Shown: piece after piece, positions 7,225 through 13,823 of the stretch
How positions within the stretch are numbered: the stretch's first letter is position 1
Layout: each line of letters begins with the position of its first letter
From: CAIPVR01 sp049316905
GTDB lineage: Bacteria > Actinomycetota > Acidimicrobiia > Acidimicrobiales > Microtrichaceae
DNA: 17,521 nt
NCBI GenBank assembly: GCA_049316905.1
Contig: JBMOJH010000071.1
Location: 1 to 17,521, forward strand
Direction: 5' to 3'
Notes under the pieces: model-generated
Database searches by the model: none
What the model was told of the DNA's origin: nothing
What the model saw: the letters and a program-made list of their open reading frames with translations, nothing else
Position numbers and translations under genes: made by a program

Positions 7225-7992
7225 GTGGACCGGGCGACGGCGCTCGCACCGTTCCGCAGTTCCCCCGCCACCGCCCTCGTGGCGGTCGACTTCGACGGCA
7301 CGCTCTCGCCGATCGTCGACGACCCCGCGTCGGCCCGGCCCGTCGACGGCGTGCCCGACGTGCTCGAGGCGCTCGCCGGTCTCGTGGGTGAGGTGGCCGT
7401 GGTCTCAGGCCGTCCGCTGGCCTTCCTCGAGCAGTGGTTCCCCCACGGCTCGAAGGTGGGGCTCTACGGCCTGTACGGGCTGGAGGCCCGCCGTGACGGG
7501 GAGCGCGTGGACCACCCCTCCTCCGGCGTGTGGCGCGAGACGATCGCGGACGTGGCGGCGCGGGCGGTGCGCACCGGCCCCGAGGGCATGGAGGTCGAGC
7601 CGAAGGGCCTGTCCATCACCCTCCACTACCGCCAGCACCCCGAGGTGGCCGACGCCGTGGAGGCCTGGGCCCGCGAGGCCGCTGCGCCGTCGGGCCTGCG
7701 GTGCCGGCCGGCGAAGATGAGCGTGGAACTGCACCCGCCGATCGACGAGGACAAGGGCACGGTGCTCGTGCGCCTCGCGGCCGACATCACCGGCCCGGTG
7801 TTCTTCGGCGGCGACGACGTGGGTGACCTCCCCGCGTTCGAGGCCCTCGACCGGCTCGCGGCCGAGGGCCGACCGGTCCTGCGCGTGGCCGTCGACGGAC
7901 CCGAGGCCCCGGTGGCCCTCACCGAGCGGGCCGACCTGCTCGTGCGCGACCCGCACGGCATGGCCGAACTGCTCGGCGCCCTGCTCGACTGA
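7225..7992 (+). CDS. otsB: trehalose-6-phosphate phosphatase (HAD family)
   Basis: The product is 255 aa, a normal length for OtsB. The start is GTG 7225, 5 bp after the upstream stop, so translation is probably coupled. HAD motif I is VDFDGTLSPI with nucleophile Asp22 and acid/base Asp24; motif II is the VVSGRP serine; the lysine motif lies in DEDKGTVLVRL; motif IV is GGDDVGDLPAFEAL. The cap-domain features (GLYGLEAR, KGLSITLHYR) fit trehalose phosphatases. It removes phosphate from trehalose-6-phosphate in the cytosol, the second step of OtsA/OtsB synthesis. otsA lies convergently with stops only 3 bp apart, so the two enzymes are adjacent but not co-transcribed. No glucosyl-3-phosphoglycerate phosphatase gene is in the window, so a side activity on that substrate is conceivable but not shown. 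Confidence 0.93.
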   Translation: MDRATALAPFRSSPATALVAVDFDGTLSPIVDDPASARPVDGVPDVLEALAGLVGEVAVVSGRPLAFLEQWFPHGSKVGLYGLYGLEARRDGERVDHPSSGVWRETIADVAARAVRTGPEGMEVEPKGLSITLHYRQHPEVADAVEAWAREAAAPSGLRCRPAKMSVELHPPIDEDKGTVLVRLAADITGPVFFGGDDVGDLPAFEALDRLAAEGRPVLRVAVDGPEAPVALTERADLLVRDPHGMAELLGALLD

Positions 7993-7995
7993 ACC

Positions 7996-9399
7996 TCAGC
8001 CCGCGGCGCGGAGCTGGTCCTCGAGCCAGTCGCCGGGGGTGCGGGCCTCGGCCGAGCGTCGAAGGAGCGCGGCCCGGGAACGGCGGTCCTCCTCGGGGCG
8101 GTCCAGCGCCGCGGCCAGTGCCTCGGCGGTGGCCTCGAGGTCGAAGGGCGACACACCGTCGGCGGCCCCGAGCAGCTCCGAGTACGCCCCGGCCTCGGTC
8201 GACAGCACGAGCTGGCCGTGGCGCTCGTTCACCATCGGCCCTTCCTTGGCGACCAGGTTGAGCCCGTCCCGCACGGGGTTCACGACCAGCACGTCGTACC
8301 GGCGCAGCGCGGCCACCGAGCGGGGGTAGTCGTCGTCGGTCAGCAGCTCGACCGGGGTCCACCCCTGCCCGCCCCACCGGTCGTTCACCCGAGTCGCGGC
8401 GGCCTCGACCTCGTCGCGGTAGCGGGCATAGGCCGGCACGCCGAGCCGCGACGGGTAGCAGCAGGCCAGGAAGGTCACGGCGCCGCGCAGGTCCGGGCGG
8501 GTCTCGAGGAGCCGGTCGTACGCGTCGAAGCCGCGCACGATGTTCTTCGACAGCTCCATCCGGTCCACGCGGACGAGGAGGCGCCGGTCGCCCAGGCGCG
8601 CCTCGAGCCGTTCGAGCGCCTCGGTGCACTCCGGCGACGCCGCGGTGGTCTGCAGCGCGTCGAGGTCGGAGTTGAGCGTGGCGTGGAAGGTGCGGCCGCC
8701 GCCCTCGGCCGGGTCGTGGCCGGGGAGGAAACGGTCGCGGGACTGCTCGAAGTTGGCGGCCCACTCCTCGGTGTGGAACCCGCAGGCGTGGTGCGCGGAG
8801 AGCCCGTCGAGCATCTCGTGGCGGGCGTCGGGCGGGAGCGCCCGCAGCCCGTCGGGTCCGGCGAAGGGCGTGTGGTGGAAGTGCACGAGCCGAAGGTCGG
8901 GCCGCCGGTCGCGCAGGACCGGCGCCAGCAGGGTCAGGTGGTAGTCCTGGACCAGCACGGCGGCGCCGTCGGGGGCCACCTCGGCCACGGCCTCCGCGAA
9001 GCGGTGGTTGACGCGGCGGTAGGCGTCCCACGACCGCCGCCAGTCGTGGTCGTAGGCGGGGGTGCGGGTGAGGTCGAAGAGCCCGTGGTGGGTGAACCAG
9101 AGGGTCTCGTTGGCGATCACGTCGTAGTAGCGGCGGAGCTCGTCCTCCGCGAAGGGGAGCAGGTGCACGGCGAGGCCGTCGGCCGCAGGGCGGCCCGCGG
9201 CCGCCGCGGCCCGGTCGTCGGCGGACAGGGCGGCCGCGATCCACGTGGCCCGGCCGTCGTCGAGCAACGGGCCGAGGCCCGACACCAACCCGCCGCCGCC
9301 CCGCTGCGCCACCAGCTCGCTGTCCCGGCGCCGGTAGCTCACCGGCCCGCGGTTGGACGCGATCACGACGGGCCGTTCGGGCCGCTCGGGGATGCTCAC
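7996..9399 (-). CDS. otsA: trehalose-6-phosphate synthase (GT20)
   Basis: The product is 467 aa from GTG 9399 (MSIPERPERPVVIASNRGPV). A longer frame to 9492 exists but runs through the promoter and into the divergent glycerate kinase. GT20 features are in order: SNRGPVSY near the N-terminus, the glycine loop QRGGGGLVSGL, VQDYHLTLLAPVLR (catalytic-site Asp), HHTPF, the donor-phosphate motif RVDRMELSKNIVRGF with Arg and Lys, and VNPVRDGLNLVAKE binding the nucleotide sugar. The RxELSKNIVRGF form is the actinobacterial OtsA type. It transfers glucose from a nucleoside diphosphate glucose to glucose-6-phosphate in the cytosol, giving trehalose-6-phosphate for OtsB. A pseudo-glycosyltransferase role (ValL/VldE relatives are also GT20) is unlikely because no cyclitol genes are near. 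Confidence 0.93.
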   Translation of the reverse strand: MSIPERPERPVVIASNRGPVSYRRRDSELVAQRGGGGLVSGLGPLLDDGRATWIAAALSADDRAAAAAGRPAADGLAVHLLPFAEDELRRYYDVIANETLWFTHHGLFDLTRTPAYDHDWRRSWDAYRRVNHRFAEAVAEVAPDGAAVLVQDYHLTLLAPVLRDRRPDLRLVHFHHTPFAGPDGLRALPPDARHEMLDGLSAHHACGFHTEEWAANFEQSRDRFLPGHDPAEGGGRTFHATLNSDLDALQTTAASPECTEALERLEARLGDRRLLVRVDRMELSKNIVRGFDAYDRLLETRPDLRGAVTFLACCYPSRLGVPAYARYRDEVEAAATRVNDRWGGQGWTPVELLTDDDYPRSVAALRRYDVLVVNPVRDGLNLVAKEGPMVNERHGQLVLSTEAGAYSELLGAADGVSPFDLEATAEALAAALDRPEEDRRSRAALLRRSAEARTPGDWLEDQLRAAG

Positions 9400-9406
9400 G
9401 GCGCCC

Positions 9407-9412
9407 ACCCTA
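9407..9412 (-). promoter_or_regulatory. -10 box (TAGGGT) for leaderless otsA
   Basis: Read on the minus strand, TAGGGT (9412 to 9407) is followed by 7 nt (GGGCGCC) and then the otsA GTG. This is the same layout as at 6466 and 13811. The GGGTGGG within it could instead act as a poor ribosome binding site. Confidence 0.4.
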
Positions 9413-9434
9413 CGGTCGCCGCCACACCGTCCCG

Positions 9435-9440
9435 TACCCT
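9435..9440 (+). promoter_or_regulatory. -10 box (TACCCT) for leaderless glycerate kinase gene
   Basis: TACCCT fits TANNNT and ends 8 nt before the GTG at 9449. No purine-rich ribosome site lies between (TGACGACC), which favours a leaderless message. It is 22 bp from the divergent otsA -10 box, so the two promoters overlap back to back. Confidence 0.4.
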
Positions 9441-9448
9441 TGACGACC

Positions 9449-10465
9449 GTGCGCGTGGTCGTGGCTCCCGACAAGTTCCGAGGGACCGTCACCGCCGCGC
9501 AGGCGGCCTCGGCGCTCGCGGTCGCGCTGCGCGCCGCCGGTCACGAGGTGGTGGAGGTGCCCATGGCCGACGGTGGTGAGGGCACGCTCGACGCGCTGGG
9601 CGGCGCGAACCGGTCCACCGTGGTGAGCGGCCCGCTCGGTGATCCGGTCGAGGCCGAGTGGCGCCTCTCCGGGCGGCGGGCCGTGATCGAGATGGCCCGC
9701 GCCTCGGGTCTCGCGCTCGTGGGCGGCGCCGAGGGCAACGACCCGGTGGCGGCGAGCACCCACGGCACGGGGGAGTTGATCGCCGCGGCGCTCGATCTGC
9801 GGGCCGACGACATCGTGGTGTGCGTGGGCGGGTCCGCCACCACCGACGGGGGCCTCGGCGCGCTGCGTGCGCTGTACCCGGTGCACCGGCTGCGCGGGGT
9901 GCGCCTCACCGTGGCCTGCGACGTGCGGATCGCCTTCGTGGACGCGGCCGAGCGGTTCGCTCCGCAGAAGGGTGCGACGCCCGCGCAGGTGGAGCTGCTC
10001 CGCCGGCGACTGGAACGCCTCGAGCAGGTGTACCTCGACGAGTACGGCGTGGACGTGGCCGACCTCGAGGGCGCGGGCGCGGCGGGCGGGCTCGCCGGCG
10101 GTCTCGCGTGCGTGGGTGCCGAACTGGTGGAGGGGGTCGAGGTGGTCGCCGAGCGGCTGGGACTCGAGGACGCGATCGAGTCGGCGGATGCGGTGCTCAC
10201 CGGCGAGGGCCATCTCGACGCCGAGTCCTTCGACGGCAAGGTGGTGGGTGGGGTGGCCGACCTTGCCGCGCACCTCGGGGTGCCGGTGGCCGCGGTGGTG
10301 GGTGCGGCCGACGCCGACGTGGCGGGGTCGCTCCCGGTGCTCGCGCTCACCGATCGCTTCGGTGACGACGTGGCGCGGTCGGACACCGAGCGGTGTCTCA
10401 CCGAGGTGGCGGCCGACGCCCTGGCCGCCGCGCTGGCCGCCGGTCCGGGTCAGCCCCGGTCGTAG
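9449..10465 (+). CDS. glycerate kinase (GK-I / GarK-GlxK family), slightly short
   Basis: The product is 338 aa from GTG 9449 (MRVVVAPDKFRGTVTAAQ), the canonical N-terminus. Further family blocks are MADGGEGT (39-46), VGGSATTDGG (126-135), APQKGATPAQVE (171-182), GAGAAGGLAGG (208-218) and LTGEGHLDAESFDGK (250-264). It phosphorylates D-glycerate with ATP, giving 2- or 3-phosphoglycerate (members differ). Typical members have 370-390 residues; here the stretch after GGSATTDGG, normally an ALGARLLDADG-type loop, is shortened to RALYPVHRLRGV, a loss of roughly 30 residues, while the active-site motifs survive. Its last 16 bp overlap the 3' end of the FolP-like gene convergently. Near gpgS, it could return glycerate from glucosylglycerate breakdown to glycolysis; that link is inference. 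Confidence 0.9.
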   Translation: MRVVVAPDKFRGTVTAAQAASALAVALRAAGHEVVEVPMADGGEGTLDALGGANRSTVVSGPLGDPVEAEWRLSGRRAVIEMARASGLALVGGAEGNDPVAASTHGTGELIAAALDLRADDIVVCVGGSATTDGGLGALRALYPVHRLRGVRLTVACDVRIAFVDAAERFAPQKGATPAQVELLRRRLERLEQVYLDEYGVDVADLEGAGAAGGLAGGLACVGAELVEGVEVVAERLGLEDAIESADAVLTGEGHLDAESFDGKVVGGVADLAAHLGVPVAAVVGAADADVAGSLPVLALTDRFGDDVARSDTERCLTEVAADALAAALAAGPGQPRS

Positions 10466-11325
10466 CGGAGGTCGTCGGTCAGCGCCGCCTCCGGCGCCAG
10501 GCCCCGTTCCACGGCGCGGCGCACCCGGTAGAAGTCGGCGGCCGCCCGCACGTCGTGAACCCGCACGAGGTCGCCGTCGGCCACCTCCAGCGCCGCCAGG
10601 GCGCCCAGCGTGCCGGCGCCCCGCTCCGCGGGTTTCACGCCCAGGACGGCGCCCACGAAGTCCTTGCGCGACACCGCCCAGAGCACCCGGCCCACGCCGA
10701 GGCGGGCGCGCAGGTCGGGCACGGCCCGCAGCAGCTCCACGGTCTGGTCCGGCGGCTTGTAGATGTCGGGGCCGGGGTCGAGCACCACCCGTTCCGGTGG
10801 GATCCCGTGGCCGGCGAGCTGCTCCATGCGCGACGCGATCGCTGCCTCGCACCCGCCGACGGGGTCATCGAGGCGGAACCCCGGTGGGCGGCGCTGCTTC
10901 ACCGGACCGGGGTTGTAGGTGACCACCACCTCGAGGCCGGCCTCCGCCGCGATGCGGGCGGTGTCGGCGTCCATCCGGCCCGACGTGTCGTTGAGGATCA
11001 CGACGCCGAGGTGCACCACCGCGGCGAGCACCCCGGGCCGGTAGGCATCGAGGGAGATGGGTACGCCCGGACAGCGGGCGGTGATCGCCTCGAGGGCGGG
11101 GCGGAGGCGTGCGATCTCCACCTCCTCGGGGATCTCGTCCTGGTCGGTGCGGAGGCTCTGGGCGCCCACGTCCAGCACGCCGGCACCGTCGGCCACGAGC
11201 CGTTCGGCGAGGTCCGCGGCGCCGTCGGTGGCCACGGCGTTGCCGGAGAAGGACTCGCTCCCGGCATTGACCACGCCGAGCAGGACCGGTCCGTCGGCCG
11301 TGGCCCGCGACCCGTTGGCACCCAC
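10450..11325 (-). CDS. divergent dihydropteroate synthase homologue (FolP2-like)
   Basis: The product is 291 aa from GTG 11325, 4 bp after the gpgS stop, so it forms an operon with gpgS. The TIM-barrel order of DHPS is recognisable: LLGVVNAGSESFSG (15-28), LDVGAQSLR (51-59), SLDAYRPGV (91-99), LNDTSG (111-116), DPGPDIYK (183-190), VSRKDFVG (218-225) and RVHDV (255-259). Several catalytic-loop positions differ from true folate enzymes: TPDSFSDGG has become AGSESFSGNA, and the strand that normally carries MH reads VVVTYNPGP. In Mycobacterium tuberculosis FolP2 (Rv1207) sits next to GpgS (Rv1208), and FolP2 is reported not to act as a DHPS. The same pairing here suggests a FolP2-like role rather than folate synthesis. 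No other folate gene is adjacent. Family certainty is high, enzyme activity uncertain. Confidence 0.82.
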   Translation of the reverse strand: MGANGSRATADGPVLLGVVNAGSESFSGNAVATDGAADLAERLVADGAGVLDVGAQSLRTDQDEIPEEVEIARLRPALEAITARCPGVPISLDAYRPGVLAAVVHLGVVILNDTSGRMDADTARIAAEAGLEVVVTYNPGPVKQRRPPGFRLDDPVGGCEAAIASRMEQLAGHGIPPERVVLDPGPDIYKPPDQTVELLRAVPDLRARLGVGRVLWAVSRKDFVGAVLGVKPAERGAGTLGALAALEVADGDLVRVHDVRAAADFYRVRRAVERGLAPEAALTDDLRYDRG

Positions 11326-11329
11326 CGGG

Positions 11330-12310
11330 TCAGTCCCGGGTGAGGCGGATGCCGTCGAGCGCCTCGTCGGGGTCGAGCACGGCGCCCACCTCCCGCTCGA
11401 GCAGGGAGATGTAGTCGGCCACCTCCACGAGCGGCGGACGTTCCGACACGTCGACCATGACGGTGTCGGTGCCGGGCCGGATCAGCTCGGCCACCGCGGG
11501 CACGAGTTGGCGATCCGCTCGGCGCAGGATCGTCTGCGTGATCGCCATCGCCTGCGGACCGAGGTCCCGCAGGTCGCGGCTGCGGTGGACGCGGCGCCCC
11601 AGGTCGGACTGGGCGAGCACCGCGGTGCCCCGCAGGCGGAGCAGGTCGAGCAGGAGTCCGACCTCCACGCCGTAGCCCTCCACGAACGGCAGCTGCTCCA
11701 GGATCGAGCGCCGGCCGCCGTACTCGCCCGAGAGCGGCTGGATCAGGCCCGACAGCGCCGGGAAGAACAGCGACAGCAGCGGACGGGCGACGAGCTCGGT
11801 CACGCGGCCGCCGCCCTGTCCCGCGGCGGTCGGCCGCTCGTAGTGGCCCTTCACGAACTCGACCTCGGGGTGGCACACGAGCGGACCGATCAGGCCGGTC
11901 ACGAGCGCGGCGTCGAAGTCGGAGATGTCGGCGTCGCACCACACGACGATGTCGCCGCCCGACACGAAGACCGACTTCCACAGCGCCTCGCCCTTGCCCG
12001 GGCCGTGGCCGTACTCGGGGAGGACGTCCCCGGCGTGGAAGACGGTGGCGCCCGCGGCGGTCGCGAGCGCAGCGGTGTCGTCGGTGGAGTGGTCGTCGAT
12101 GACGACGACCTCGTCGGCCAGGCCGACGTCGACCACGGAGCGCCGCACCTCGGCGACCACGGCACCCACGGTGGCGGCCTCGTTGCGGGCGGGAATGCAC
12201 ACCGACACGGTGGTGCCGCCCTTGGCGGCGAGGATCCGCTCGGCCGGGAAGTCGGCGTGGTGGAAACCGCGGACGGGGGCACCCTCGAGCGGTGGTCGGT
12301 TGGTCGGCAT
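11330..12310 (-). CDS. gpgS: glucosyl-3-phosphoglycerate synthase (GT81)
   Basis: The product is 326 aa from ATG 12310 (MPTNRPPLEG), close to mycobacterial GpgS in length; the frame upstream of it is low complexity. The GT-A features are SVCIPARNEAATVGAVV (36-52), VVVIDDHSTDDT, the family signature GPGKGEALWKS (103-113), the metal-binding DAD (126-128, usually DSD), GGRVTELVARPLL (168-179), QPLSGEYGGRRSILEQLPFVEGYGVE (191-216) and the His of RRVHRSRDLRDLG (239-251). It transfers glucose from UDP- or GDP-glucose to 3-phosphoglycerate. The product, once dephosphorylated, is glucosylglycerate, a compatible solute and, in mycobacteria, the primer of methylglucose lipopolysaccharide. No phosphatase GpgP gene is in the window. 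It is first in an operon with the FolP-like gene. Confidence 0.93.
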   Translation of the reverse strand: MPTNRPPLEGAPVRGFHHADFPAERILAAKGGTTVSVCIPARNEAATVGAVVAEVRRSVVDVGLADEVVVIDDHSTDDTAALATAAGATVFHAGDVLPEYGHGPGKGEALWKSVFVSGGDIVVWCDADISDFDAALVTGLIGPLVCHPEVEFVKGHYERPTAAGQGGGRVTELVARPLLSLFFPALSGLIQPLSGEYGGRRSILEQLPFVEGYGVEVGLLLDLLRLRGTAVLAQSDLGRRVHRSRDLRDLGPQAMAITQTILRRADRQLVPAVAELIRPGTDTVMVDVSERPPLVEVADYISLLEREVGAVLDPDEALDGIRLTRD

Positions 12311-12534
12311 CGTCACCTGCGTGGGTCGGCCCGCTGGGGCGGGCGCTCCGGTCCGGCGGGCACGCTGCCGGTCGTGGGCCAGCATGCCAAACGGAGCACG
12401 GCCCGGATCTGTTCCCGGAGGCCTCCGTGGAACATGTCGCTGCTCGGCCCCTTGCCGTGGCGAGGCGCCGTGGGCGAGGCTACCGACCTCCACCGCCCGC
12501 TCCACCCGGGGCACGACCATCGAGGCCTGACCAC
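12311..12534. other. 224-bp divergent intergenic region with a 12-bp palindrome
   Basis: This is the largest gap in the window and separates gpgS from the CysO-like gene. It holds CGGAGGCCTCCG, a perfect palindrome at 12416-12427, inside a wider pair of arms (ACGGAG 12391-12396 and CTCCGT 12423-12428). A minus-strand TANNNT (TAGCCT, 12482 to 12477) could be a gpgS -10 box with a leader of about 160 nt. I see no convincing small gene or known riboswitch. Confidence 0.35.
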
Positions 12535-12807
12535 ATGGTGACCATCCGCATCCCGACCACCCTCCGCACCCTCACCGGCGGGTCGTCCGAGGTCCAGGTG
12601 GAGGGCGCCACGGTGGCCGAGGCGCTCGACGCGCTCGAGGCCGCGCACCCCGGGTTCCGCGAGCGGCTGTTCGACGACGAGGGCAACCTGCGCCGCTTCG
12701 TGAACGTGTTCGTGGCCGACGACGACGTCCGGTATCTCGACGGCGTGGGCACCGCGGTGCCCGACGGCGGCGAGATCTCGATCATCCCCGCCGTCGCCGG
12801 CGGCTGA
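12535..12807 (+). CDS. MoaD/ThiS-family sulfur carrier, CysO-like
   Basis: The product is 90 aa from ATG 12535, with GAGG about 9 nt upstream. It is a ubiquitin-fold sulfur carrier: the N-terminal strand VTIRIPTTLRTLTGG, a helix (VAEALDALEAAHPGFRERL), FVNVFVADDDVRYLDG, and the C-terminal tail SIIPAVAGG. The Gly-Gly end is where a thiocarboxylate is formed. The pattern (RIPTTLRTLTGG, RFVNVFV, PAVAGG) matches the CysO branch more closely than MoaD or ThiS. CysO, with the synthase CysM and the protease Mec, makes cysteine from O-phosphoserine. Neither partner nor an activating E1-like enzyme is in the window, so the gene seems to stand alone. Confidence is high for the family, moderate for the CysO assignment. 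Confidence 0.88.
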   Translation: MVTIRIPTTLRTLTGGSSEVQVEGATVAEALDALEAAHPGFRERLFDDEGNLRRFVNVFVADDDVRYLDGVGTAVPDGGEISIIPAVAGG

Positions 12808-12876
12808 GCCACCCGGGGGCGGCACGCGGAGGCGAGCGGCGCGGCGCGGCCGACCACGGTGACCCGCCCGTGTCGC

Positions 12877-13749
12877 TCAGCCGGTGAAGCGGATCGCCGC
12901 GGCGGTCACCGACGGGCTGCTCGCTCCCGATCCGGCGGTCGCGCCGCTGGGCGTGGCCGCGGTCCCGACCGAGTCGGGTGACGCGGACGCGGGCACCGTC
13001 GTGGTCGTGGTCGCCGGCAGGGTGGTGGTCGTGGTGGTCGTCGTGCTCGTGGTGGTGGTCGTGGTAGTGGTCGTCGGGATCGACGAGCCGAGCGCTGCGA
13101 ACCAGAGCTGGTAGATCGGGATCCCGGTCTGCACCGAGAAGGTGAAGGTGATCGAGCGGATCGCAACCGTCGGGCGGAACCACGCCGAGGCGCCGCTCGT
13201 GTCGGCCCCGTTGCCGGTGAGCGTGGCCGTGGCGGGGTCCCAGACGGGGGTGTCGGCCTGGCCGGCGTAGTTGAAGGTGCTCTCGAAGCCCAGACCCGAC
13301 ACCGGCACGGGGACGCCGTTGGCGTCGATGGCGGTGATCGTGACGGCGTCGGCGTCGACGTCGCCCACCGTGAAGCCCCAGCCCGACGCGGGCGTGGGGG
13401 TGTCGAAGGTGAAGGTCGTGGAGGACGGGGTCTGGCCCGTCGCGGCGCGGATGTTGGCGTACTGCTGGCCGGCGCTGGTGCCGAACACCGCGCCGAACGG
13501 GGTGCTCGCCGAGAGGACAGCGGACGTCTGGATGGCCACGCTGGTGGCCGTGGAGGCGTACGGCGCCGCGGGGAACCCGGGAATGCCGACGGCCATCGTG
13601 CCGGTGGTGCCGTTGGCACCCACGGGGGTCCACGCCGCGTAGGCAGACGTGTCGGCGCCGGCGGTGGAGGGTGCGGCCCACAGCACGAGCGCGGTCACGA
13701 GCGCGGCGGCCGCAGCGGCGGTGCGGTGGCGGTGTCGGTCGATCGTCAC
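12877..13749 (-). CDS. secreted protein with beta-rich domain and Thr-rich tail
   Basis: The product is 290 aa from GTG 13749; a GTG at 13758 would add three residues but falls within the putative -10 box. A signal peptide is clear: basic MTIDRHRHR, hydrophobic AAAAAALVTALVLWAA, and likely cleavage after AGA near residue 32. Residues ~33-220 look like an extracellular beta-sandwich (TTFTFDTPTPASGWGFTVGDVDADAVTITA, RSITFTFSV). I do not recognise a named family. Then comes a Thr-run stalk (about residues 225-255, Thr broken by Ser, Leu-Pro and Val-Pro) and an Ala/Ser/Gly tail ending in RFTG. No membrane helix or complete sortase motif follows, so it should be released or held non-covalently. 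The Thr-rich tail resembles that of the LytR_C protein. Confidence 0.8.
   Translation of the reverse strand: MTIDRHRHRTAAAAAALVTALVLWAAPSTAGADTSAYAAWTPVGANGTTGTMAVGIPGFPAAPYASTATSVAIQTSAVLSASTPFGAVFGTSAGQQYANIRAATGQTPSSTTFTFDTPTPASGWGFTVGDVDADAVTITAIDANGVPVPVSGLGFESTFNYAGQADTPVWDPATATLTGNGADTSGASAWFRPTVAIRSITFTFSVQTGIPIYQLWFAALGSSIPTTTTTTTTTSTTTTTTTTLPATTTTTVPASASPDSVGTAATPSGATAGSGASSPSVTAAAIRFTG
13018..13077. repeat. GTG/GTC trinucleotide-rich tract (Thr stalk)
   Basis: On the plus strand the tract is a run of GTG, GTC and GTA triplets with few interruptions, encoding poly-Thr on the minus strand. It is a low-complexity microsatellite-like stretch inside the secreted-protein gene. Length variation between strains would change stalk length without shifting the frame. 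Confidence 0.7.
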
Positions 13750-13756
13750 GGCGATC

Positions 13757-13762
13757 ACGCTA
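13757..13762 (-). promoter_or_regulatory. -10 box (TAGCGT) for leaderless secreted-protein gene
   Basis: On the minus strand TAGCGT (13762 to 13757) is followed by 7 nt (GATCGCC) and the GTG at 13749. The spacing matches the other leaderless candidates and is the reason I prefer the 13749 start over 13758. Confidence 0.4.
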
Positions 13763-13810
13763 ACGACGCGATCCCCAGCTTCCGCCTGCCGTGGGTGGGG
13801 TTCGTGGCCC

Positions 13811-13816
13811 TATCCT
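13811..13816 (+). promoter_or_regulatory. -10 box (TATCCT) for leaderless 109-aa gene
   Basis: TATCCT, a good -10 hexamer, is followed by 7 nt (CGGCCGG) and the GTG at 13824. It is 48 bp from the -10 box of the divergent secreted-protein gene. Confidence 0.45.
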
Positions 13817-13823
13817 CGGCCGG

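Noticed and set aside
8218..9579. Long plus-strand open frame opposite otsA
   Set aside because: Composition is Val/Gly/His/Arg-rich without motifs, while otsA on the other strand has all GT20 motifs.
12311..12534. Small gene or riboswitch upstream of gpgS or the CysO-like gene
   Set aside because: No short frame with a start and ribosome site stood out, and no known riboswitch pattern was recognised; only palindromes remain.
12877..12890. Possible LPxTG-type sortase signal at the C-terminus of the secreted protein
   Set aside because: The protein ends at RFTG; no membrane helix or basic tail follows in the same frame, and neighbouring frames give no convincing helix.
13018..13077. Possible CRISPR-like or regulatory repeat array
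   Set aside because: It is a trinucleotide-rich coding tract for poly-Thr without spacers.
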